Shown here: positions 58,450 to 64,000 of the stretch, one piece after another | Position numbering within the stretch: position 1 is the first letter of the stretch | Layout: the number at the start of each line of letters is the position of its first letter | DNA from: Bordetella petrii | GTDB taxonomy: Bacteria; Pseudomonadota; Gammaproteobacteria; Burkholderiales; Burkholderiaceae_B | Assembly: GCF_000067205.1 (NCBI RefSeq) | Contig: NC_010170.1 | Span: forward strand, 3,720,001 to 3,784,000 | Length of the DNA: 64,000 nt | Direction of reading: 5' to 3' | Made by a program: the position numbers and the translations under genes | Notes under the pieces: model-generated | Database searches by the model: none | Told to the model about the DNA's origin: nothing | Seen by the model: only the letters and a program-made list of their open reading frames with translations

Positions 58450-59877
58450 TTAGTTGAAGCGCACGTACTCGAAGTTCACCGGCTGGCGGTTCACGCCCAT
58501 CACGGGCGGAGCGATCCAGTTGGCGAACTTGCCGGGTTCGGTCACGCGGCCCATCAGCGACGCCACGAAGGCGCGGTCTTGCGCTGTGGGTAGCCACTTG
58601 TCGCGGTGGGCCTGCCACTGCGATTCGCTGAGCACTTCGCCTTCGGGCGCAACGCGAATGCCGGCCAGCGTGCCGATCTGGCGGTTGAACGCCTTGTGCG
58701 GCACCGACAGGCGAAACGGCAGCCCGCTTTTCTCGATAACCTTGTTCCAGCGCCCCACTCCCGCCATGGAGTCGCGGATGAAATCGTCGCGCAGCACTTC
58801 GTTCAGCGCGTTGAGCATGGGCACTTCGATTTCGCGCAGCTTGCCGCCATCCACGCTCAACACGCGATAGGTGTCGTTCTTGAGCTGGTGGTCATCGGCG
58901 CGCTTGCCTTCTTCGTAGCGGCCCTTCAGGCCCGAGCTGTAGAAAATGGCCGCGTTGGACGATTGGTCGGCGCCGAACAGGTCGATGGTGACGCTGTAGT
59001 GGAAATTCAGGTAGCGCTGGATGGTGGGCAGGTCGATCACGCCGGCGGCCCGCACCGTGGCGGGGTCGTCGGTCTTGAGCTGCTTCATGACTTCGCAGGT
59101 GCGCTGGATGATGCGCGACACGCCCGACTCGCCCACGAACATGTGGTGGGCCTCTTCGGTCAGCATGAACTTGGTGGTGCGGGCCAGCGGGTCGAAGCCC
59201 GACTCGGCCAGCGCGCACAACTGGAACTTGCCGTCGCGGTCGGTGAAGTAGGTGAACATGTAGAACGCCAGCCAGTCCGGCGTTTTTTCATTGAAGGCGC
59301 CCAGGATGCGCGGGTTGTCGGCATCGCCCGAGCTGCGTTCAAGCAGCGCGTCCGCCTCTTCGCGGCCGTCGCGGCCGAAGTAGCGGTGCAGCAGGTACAC
59401 CATGGCCCACAGATGGCGGCCTTCTTCGACGTTGATCTGGAACAGGTTGCGCAGGTCGTACTGCGACGGCGCGGTCATGCCCAGGTGACGCTGCTGCTCG
59501 ATCGACGCGGGTTCGGTATCGCCCTGGGTGACGATGATGCGGCGCAGGTTGGCGCGGTGTTCGCCCGGCACGTCCTGCCACACGTCGCGGCCCAGGTTTT
59601 CACCGAAATGGATCTTGCGCTGGCCGTCCTGCGGGGCCAGGAAAATACCCCAGCGGTAGTCCGGCATTTTCACGTGGTCGAAATGCGCCCAGCCGTCAGG
59701 CTCGACGCTGACGGCGGTGCGCAGGTACACGTCGAAACCGTGCGAGCCGTCGGGCCCCATGTCCTGCCACCATTGCAGGTAGTTGGGCTGCCAGTGTTCC
59801 AGCGCGCGCTGCAGGGCGCGGTCGCCGGACAGGTTGACGTTGTTGGGGATCTTTTCGCTGTAGTTGATGCCTGACAT
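58450..59877 (-). CDS. boxB: Benzoyl-CoA 2,3-epoxidase oxygenase subunit BoxB
   Basis: 475-residue class I di-iron oxygenase that forms 2,3-epoxybenzoyl-CoA. Acidic and histidine residues suited to the di-iron site are Glu122, Glu152, His155 (INVEEGRHLW), Asp213 and Glu242/His245 (LTEEAHHMFVGE), two residues later than the positions I recall for Azoarcus BoxB. Length is typical (about 473-475). The gene is in the conserved order boxC-boxB-boxA on the minus strand, 38 bp after boxC and 17 bp before boxA. Confidence 0.96.
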   Translation of the reverse strand: MSGINYSEKIPNNVNLSGDRALQRALEHWQPNYLQWWQDMGPDGSHGFDVYLRTAVSVEPDGWAHFDHVKMPDYRWGIFLAPQDGQRKIHFGENLGRDVWQDVPGEHRANLRRIIVTQGDTEPASIEQQRHLGMTAPSQYDLRNLFQINVEEGRHLWAMVYLLHRYFGRDGREEADALLERSSGDADNPRILGAFNEKTPDWLAFYMFTYFTDRDGKFQLCALAESGFDPLARTTKFMLTEEAHHMFVGESGVSRIIQRTCEVMKQLKTDDPATVRAAGVIDLPTIQRYLNFHYSVTIDLFGADQSSNAAIFYSSGLKGRYEEGKRADDHQLKNDTYRVLSVDGGKLREIEVPMLNALNEVLRDDFIRDSMAGVGRWNKVIEKSGLPFRLSVPHKAFNRQIGTLAGIRVAPEGEVLSESQWQAHRDKWLPTAQDRAFVASLMGRVTEPGKFANWIAPPVMGVNRQPVNFEYVRFN

Positions 59878-59915
59878 GTCTGCTCTCTCGCTCTCTAAGT
59901 GGTGGACGGTGAGGT

Positions 59916-61571
59916 CTACACCCGGTTCCAGTCGAACGTGGCCTGCTCGCCCTTGCCGTACAGCTTCAGGGCGCCCTTTTCGCCCGCGGCGTTGGGGCGG
60001 TTGAATATCCAGTTCTGCCAGGCGGTCAGGCGGCCGAAGATGCGCGTTTCCATGGTTTCGCGGCCGCCGAAGCGCAAGTTGGCCTCCAGTCCGGTCAGCG
60101 CATCGGGCGACAGGGCGCGCCGCTCTTCCAGCGCCAGGCGCACTTCGTCGTCCCAGTCGATGCTGTCCGGCGCGAAAGTGACCAGGCCCAATTCCAGCGC
60201 GCGCGTGGCGGGCAGCAACTGGCCGGCCGCGGCGCGCACGGCTTCGAGCGGCAACGTTTCTTCGTAGAAGCGGCGTTGCAGCCGGCTTTGCCCGTTCACC
60301 AGCGGGTAGGCGCCGAAGTTGCGCTCGCCCACCACGATCTGCGCCGGCGCGTCGGCGTCTTCATCGTCCAGCATGTAGATGCGGTCGGCGGCCAGGGCCA
60401 GTTCGAACAGCGTGCCGGCAAAGCACGAACCCGGCTCGATCAGGGCGTAGATCGAGCGCGAGGTCACATCCAGGCGCGCCAGCGTGCGGCGCAGCATGCC
60501 GGCCGTCTCGCGCACGAACCAGTGGCCGGCGTGCTGCTGCAGGGCCGCGTCGGCGGCCAGCACGGCGGCGATGTCGCCTTCGGTCTTGAATACCCAGGTG
60601 CCCAGATCGGGCTCGTTGGTGCGCAGGCTGAGAATGGCGTCGTCGAGCTCGCGCGCCATCTGCAGCGGCCACCAGGCGGCGCCGGCCGCCACGATGGCGT
60701 CGATATCCTGCTCTACCGGGGCCTGCGGGCCGCGGATGGTCCAGGTGGCCAGGCGCGCGGCGCGGTCGTACGCCACGTCGACATAGCGGTACGACAGGCG
60801 GCTGTCGTTCTCGGCGCGCTCCAGCGGAGTCAGCGCCACCCCTTGCGCCTGGGCAGGACGGTCGCTGGCGGCGGCCAGCTCGGCCGCGCGCGCCAGCACG
60901 GCAGCTTCGAACCGGGCCGGCTTGGCCACCTCGTCGACCAGCCGCCAATCTTTGGCGCGCTGGCCGCGCACGCCTTCGACCAGGGTGCAGAAAATATCGG
61001 CATGGTCGTGGCGCACCTTGCGCTTGTCGGTGACGCGGGTCAGCCCGCCCGTGCCCGGCAGCACGCCCAGCAGCGGCACTTCGGGCAGCGCCACCGCGGA
61101 AGACCGGTCATCCACCAGGAAAATCTCGTCGCAGGCCAGCGCCAGCTCGTAGCCGCCCCCGGCGCAGGCGCCGTTGAGCGCGGCGATGAATTTCAGCCCG
61201 CTGTGGCGGCTGGAATCTTCAATGCCGTTGCGGGTTTCGTTCGTGAACTTGCAGAAGTTCACCTTCCAGGCATGCGAGGACAGGCCCAGCATGAAGATAT
61301 TGGCGCCCGAACAGAAGATGCGGTCTTTCATGCTGGTGACCACCACCGTGCGCACCTCGGGGTGTTCAAAGCGGATGCGCTGCAGGGCATCGTGCAGCTC
61401 GATGTCCACGCCCAGGTCGTACGAGTTCAACTTGAGCTTGTAGCCGGGACGCAAGCCGCCGTCTTCGGCCACATCCATGGCCAGCGTGGCGATAGCGCCG
61501 TCGAATTTCAGCTTCCAATGCCGGTAGCGGGACGGTTCAGTCTGGAAATCCACGCGGGAGGGGCTGCTCAT
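59916..61571 (-). CDS. boxC: 2,3-Epoxybenzoyl-CoA dihydrolase BoxC
   Basis: 551-residue enzyme with two crotonase-like halves that opens the ring of 2,3-epoxybenzoyl-CoA and releases formate, giving 3,4-dehydroadipyl-CoA semialdehyde. The N-terminal crotonase domain carries IFCSGANIFMLGLSSH and the oxyanion-hole segment ALNGACAGGGYELALACDEIFLVDD. The second half contains PGSCFAGTLFELALAADRIYMLDDE. Length matches BoxC of other betaproteobacteria. It is the first gene of the boxCBA transcript, controlled by the TGCA-bearing promoter upstream. Confidence 0.96.
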   Translation of the reverse strand: MSSPSRVDFQTEPSRYRHWKLKFDGAIATLAMDVAEDGGLRPGYKLKLNSYDLGVDIELHDALQRIRFEHPEVRTVVVTSMKDRIFCSGANIFMLGLSSHAWKVNFCKFTNETRNGIEDSSRHSGLKFIAALNGACAGGGYELALACDEIFLVDDRSSAVALPEVPLLGVLPGTGGLTRVTDKRKVRHDHADIFCTLVEGVRGQRAKDWRLVDEVAKPARFEAAVLARAAELAAASDRPAQAQGVALTPLERAENDSRLSYRYVDVAYDRAARLATWTIRGPQAPVEQDIDAIVAAGAAWWPLQMARELDDAILSLRTNEPDLGTWVFKTEGDIAAVLAADAALQQHAGHWFVRETAGMLRRTLARLDVTSRSIYALIEPGSCFAGTLFELALAADRIYMLDDEDADAPAQIVVGERNFGAYPLVNGQSRLQRRFYEETLPLEAVRAAAGQLLPATRALELGLVTFAPDSIDWDDEVRLALEERRALSPDALTGLEANLRFGGRETMETRIFGRLTAWQNWIFNRPNAAGEKGALKLYGKGEQATFDWNRV

Positions 61572-61606
61572 GATACGGTCTCCTGGCCTTGCGATATGAA
61601 TAATAC

Positions 61607-61679
61607 TGCATGTGATGAATTAAAGTGCAGATTAATGCACAAAAAAAAGCCCGTCAAGCGGAATATGCAGAAAAGTGCA
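61607..61679 (-). promoter_or_regulatory. boxC promoter with five TGCA boxes (candidate BoxR operator)
   Basis: TGCA occurs at 61607, 61626, 61636, 61666 and 61676 (start positions). Two pairs have the N6 spacing 61626/61636 and 61666/61676. A plausible minus-strand promoter has -35 TTGACG (61652-61657), a 17-bp spacer and -10 TAATCT (61629-61634). The middle TGCA boxes overlap the spacer and -10, the position expected for a repressor. TGCA repeats are the recognition feature of the BzdR/BoxR regulators. Confidence 0.7.
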
Positions 61680-61704
61680 GGCGGGCGGGCCGGCCCGCCC
61701 GCCT
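61679..61704. promoter_or_regulatory. Perfect 26-bp GC palindrome after boxR
   Basis: The sequence 61679-61704 is fully self-complementary (GCGGGCGGGCC and its complement, flanked by G/C and A/T pairs). It begins 4 bp after the boxR stop. As RNA it would form a short hairpin that may end the boxR transcript, but T residues only appear further downstream (61641-61648), beyond two TGCA boxes. Confidence 0.6.
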
Positions 61705-61708
61705 AACA

Positions 61709-62617
61709 TTACAGCGGCAGCCCGCAGGCTTTGCGCACCCGCGTGCGCAGGCCGCCGAAACTTTCGGGCAGGCTGAGGCCGCTGGTTTCCCAGGTGAGGT
61801 CCGCCTTGGCGTAGAACGCTTCGCGCCCGGCCAGGATGCGCTTCAGGTCGGCCATGGCTTCGCTGTTTCCGGACATGGGCCGGAAATCGCCCTGCGCCAT
61901 GACGCGCGCCATATGCTCATCGGGCGTGGCGCGCAGCCACACGGTGTAGCAGTGAGTCAGCAGCAGGTTCAACGTGGCCGGCTCGGACACCAGGCCGCCC
62001 GGGGTGGCCAGCACCATTTCGGGATAGATCTGCACGGCCTCTTCGAGGGCCCGGCGCTCGTAGCGCCGGTATGCGTTGGGGCCGTACAGGTTGTGGATTT
62101 CGAGGATGCTGCAGCCGGCCACCCGTTCGATTTCGCGATTGAGCTCGATGAACGGGTAGCCGAGATCGTCGGCCAGCATCTGCCCCAGCGTGGACTTGCC
62201 CGCGCCGCGCAGGCCGATCAGGGCCACCCGCTGGAAGCGGTTGGGGCGCTGCGCCCCGCCGCCCACGCCAAAGAGCTGGACCAGGGCTTCGCGCGCGCGC
62301 TGCAGGTCGGATTCGGTGCGGCCGCTGAGCAATTCGCGTATCAACAGCCAGTCGGGCGATTCGGTAGTGACGTCGCCCACCAGTTCGGCCAGGGCGCAGT
62401 TGAATGCCTTGGCAATCTGCAGCAGCACCAGGATCGAGGCATTGCCCACGCCGTGCTCCAGGTTGGCCAGGTGCCGCTCGGACACGCCGGTGGCCTGCGA
62501 CAGGCTTTTACGGGTCATGCCGCGGATGGCGCGCAGGCGCCGCACGCGCTCACCCAGGGCGACCAGGAACGGCTCCCGGCGCGATTCCGGCGATTCCTTG
62601 TCTAGCGCTTGGTTCAT
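61709..62617 (-). CDS. boxR: BoxR: HTH_XRE regulator with shikimate-kinase-like domain
   Basis: 302-residue transcriptional regulator of the benzoyl-CoA box pathway. The N-terminal Xre helix-turn-helix covers about 20-78 (GERVRRLRAIRGMTRKSLSQATGVSERHLANLEHG). A linker leads to a shikimate-kinase-like domain with Walker A GLRGAGKST at 135-143 that is thought to sense benzoyl-CoA rather than phosphorylate shikimate. This two-domain architecture is diagnostic of BzdR/BoxR. It has the same direction as boxCBA and lies 137 bp upstream of it, divergent from the DUF4863-boxD side. Confidence 0.95.
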   Translation of the reverse strand: MNQALDKESPESRREPFLVALGERVRRLRAIRGMTRKSLSQATGVSERHLANLEHGVGNASILVLLQIAKAFNCALAELVGDVTTESPDWLLIRELLSGRTESDLQRAREALVQLFGVGGGAQRPNRFQRVALIGLRGAGKSTLGQMLADDLGYPFIELNREIERVAGCSILEIHNLYGPNAYRRYERRALEEAVQIYPEMVLATPGGLVSEPATLNLLLTHCYTVWLRATPDEHMARVMAQGDFRPMSGNSEAMADLKRILAGREAFYAKADLTWETSGLSLPESFGGLRTRVRKACGLPL

Positions 62618-62660
62618 TGCTGTTCGGACTCCGAGTAAACCCTGATTTTCGCGATTTTAT

Positions 62661-62701
62661 GCACTATAGTGCTTGACCTTGAAAGTGTGAAGCACTATTT
62701 T
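62661..62701 (+). promoter_or_regulatory. Palindrome and promoter between boxR and the DUF4863/boxD genes
   Basis: A perfect 12-bp palindrome GCACTATAGTGC (62661-62672) is followed by the half-site AAGCACT (62690-62696), which makes AGTGCTT-N15-AAGCACT. A plus-strand promoter fits within it: -35 TTGACC (62673-62678), 17-bp spacer, -10 TATTTT (62696-62701). The overlap suggests regulator control of the catabolic side; TGCA is also present at 62660. Confidence 0.6.
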
Positions 62702-62799
62702 TCTGTTCATAAGACCTGAAGTGCGTACACGCGACAGAAAAAAGCAATGTATTGCATGTACGCCCTCAGTGCGCCGACAGTGTAAAGGACGAGACCCGC

Positions 62800-63330
62800 A
62801 TGACTACGCCTGCATCCTTCCACCATTTGATGCGCCGCATTACCGCCCCCATCGCCGGGCTGCCGCTCGATGCCGCCTTGCAAGAACGCCTTAATCGCCA
62901 GGCGGGGCCCGGCAGCGCGCTCTACCACGACGTGTTCGCCGCCTGCCGGCAGGGAGTAGCCGAGGGCTGGATGTGCGCCCGGGAAGGCGGCGGCATCCGC
63001 TACGGCCGGGTGATCAAGGCCGACGAGGGTCTGGACGGGTTTTCGGTGGACGTGGTGGATATGAACAGCCTGGCCGGCCCGCACCATGCGCACCCTCGGG
63101 GCGAAATCGACCTGATCATGCCGCTGGACGACGCCGCGCGCTTCGATGGCCACGGCGCGGGCTGGCTGGTGTACGGCCCGGACACCGCGCACTCGCCCAC
63201 CGTAACGGGCGGCCAGGCGCTGGTGTTGTACTTGCTGCCGGAGGGCGCCATTGAGTTCACGCGCACTGAATCCATGCGCACTGAATCCATGCGCACTGAA
63301 TCCACTCGTACTGATTCCATCCGTACATGA
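62800..63330 (+). CDS. DUF4863 (PnbB-like cupin) protein of the box cluster
   Basis: 176-residue protein of the DUF4863 family, related to 4-hydroxylaminobenzoate lyase and commonly linked to box gene clusters. The central segment DVVDMNSLAGPHHAHPRGEIDLIMPLD has the His/Glu pattern of a cupin-like metal site. The function in the box pathway is not established. The start at 62800 follows AAGGACGAG. Its last five pentads (TRTES, MRTES twice, TRTDS and IRT) come from a 15-bp DNA repeat. Its stop overlaps the boxD ATG. Confidence 0.8.
   Translation: MTTPASFHHLMRRITAPIAGLPLDAALQERLNRQAGPGSALYHDVFAACRQGVAEGWMCAREGGGIRYGRVIKADEGLDGFSVDVVDMNSLAGPHHAHPRGEIDLIMPLDDAARFDGHGAGWLVYGPDTAHSPTVTGGQALVLYLLPEGAIEFTRTESMRTESMRTESTRTDSIRT
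63259..63318 (+). repeat. 15-bp tandem repeat at the 3' end of the DUF4863 gene
   Basis: Units start at 63259, 63274, 63289 and 63304; the central two are identical (ATGCGCACTGAATCC), the outer ones diverged. In frame they add the pentapeptide MRTES/TRTES. The array ends 9 bp before the stop codon. Confidence 0.9.
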
Positions 63331-64000
63331 CGCGCCAGGACGCCGACATGCTCGAACTCGTCAATTTCGTGGCCGGCCGCCGCGTGTCCGGCACCGGCCC
63401 CGGCACGGTGCTGCGCGACCCGCTTTCGGGCGAGCCGCTGGCCCGCGCGGACAGCACGGGGCTGGACCTGCCCGGCGCCTACGCATGGGCCCGCCAGCAC
63501 GGCGGCGCGGCGCTGCGCGCCCTGTCGTACGCCGAACGGGCGGCACTGCTGGCGCGCGTGGCCGAGGTGCTGCAGGCCAACCGCGACAAGTACTACGAGA
63601 TCGCGCTGCGCAATGCCGGCACTGTGCGCCAGGACTCGGCAATCGACATCGAGGGCGGCATCTATACCTTGTCTTATTACGCGAAGCTGGGCGCGAAGCT
63701 TGAGGGACAGGCGTTCCGCCCTGATGGCGAGCAGGTCTCGCTGGCGCGCGACGACGCCTATGCCGTGCGGCATATTGCCGTGCCGGCGCGCGGGCTGGCG
63801 CTGCTGATCAATGCGTTTAACTTTCCGTCGTGGGGGCTGTGGGAAAAAGCCGCGCCCGCGCTGCTCTCGGGCGTGCCTGTAGTGGCCAAGCCCGCCACGG
63901 CCACGGCCTGGCTGGCCCATGAAATGGTGGCCGACTTGCTGGCGGCCCAGGTATTGCCCGAAGGCGCGCTGAGCCTGGTGTGCGGCGCGTCCGCCGGCCT
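63327..64000 (+). CDS. boxD: 3,4-Dehydroadipyl-CoA semialdehyde dehydrogenase BoxD (3' part beyond window)
   Basis: Aldehyde dehydrogenase family enzyme, NADP-dependent, that oxidises the semialdehyde released by BoxC. 224 full codons are visible. They hold the N-terminal part: LVNFVAGRRVSGTGPGTVLRDP, then the coenzyme-binding motif region ALLINAFNFPSWGLWEKAAPALLSGVPVVAKPATATAW. The sequence resembles the PaaZ-type N-terminal ALDH domain. The start at 63327 overlaps the DUF4863 stop in an ATGA, which favours translational coupling; a second ATG at 63348 is possible. The catalytic cysteine lies beyond the window. Confidence 0.9.
   Translation, partial: MTRQDADMLELVNFVAGRRVSGTGPGTVLRDPLSGEPLARADSTGLDLPGAYAWARQHGGAALRALSYAERAALLARVAEVLQANRDKYYEIALRNAGTVRQDSAIDIEGGIYTLSYYAKLGAKLEGQAFRPDGEQVSLARDDAYAVRHIAVPARGLALLINAFNFPSWGLWEKAAPALLSGVPVVAKPATATAWLAHEMVADLLAAQVLPEGALSLVCGASAG

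Overview
The window reads as a GC-rich chromosomal segment of a betaproteobacterium of the Alcaligenaceae (Bordetella/Achromobacter type). This rests on codon and GC style, on the conserved block greA - yhbY/rlmE - ftsH - folP - glmM, and on carAB, the dnaX-ybaB-recR block and a benzoyl-CoA (box) degradation cluster. The assignment is inference; no 16S gene or taxonomic marker was compared. No transposase, prophage or CRISPR array is visible.

Layout. 1-7.0 kb is a phosphate block: pstC (cut by the window edge), pstS, ppk, divergent ppx, and an olsB-type ornithine-lipid acyltransferase. Pho-box-like sites with the same geometry precede pstS, ppk and, more weakly, olsB. 7.1-13.6 kb holds the housekeeping block glmM-folP-ftsH, rlmE, divergent yhbY, a DUF4149 gene and greA. 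13.6-22.7 kb holds an NCS2 uracil-type permease, a three-gene ABC importer with a LysR gene, a histidine phosphatase and an SDR; the non-coding parts carry three copies of an unusual inverted-repeat element. 22.8-28.4 kb has carB, carA and divergent transaldolase. 28.4-33.2 kb is a repeat-rich gap followed by a probable operon (CoA transferase, Tat-exported binding protein, ATPase, permease, carboxymuconolactone-decarboxylase-like protein). 33.3-43.1 kb has recR, ybaB, dnaX, the SRP RNA, an AddAB-like helicase/nuclease pair and a possible 44-residue membrane peptide.

43-50.9 kb contains an MFS transporter, tRNA-Arg(CCU), a lysine-rich PbpG-like enzyme, an RHH protein, a DJ-1/PfpI protein, and a nitric oxide defence operon norA-norB. 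Upstream of norA are three GGT-N7-ACC NorR-type boxes and a sigma-54 promoter, but no norR gene lies beside it. 51-56 kb has xerD, a LysR regulator divergent from a ThDP enzyme and gcdH, and about 0.8 kb of tandem duplications that begin inside the gcdH 3' end. 56.6-64 kb is the aerobic benzoyl-CoA box pathway: MaoC-like, boxA, boxB, boxC, the regulator boxR, a DUF4863 gene and a truncated boxD, with TGCA repeats over the boxC promoter.

The least explained features are non-coding. One is a repeat family with a conserved core of about 60 nt flanked by perfect 33-34 bp arms that differ from copy to copy. Another is the repeated occurrence of tandem duplications at gene 3' ends (gcdH, the carboxymuconolactone-decarboxylase-like gene, DUF4863).
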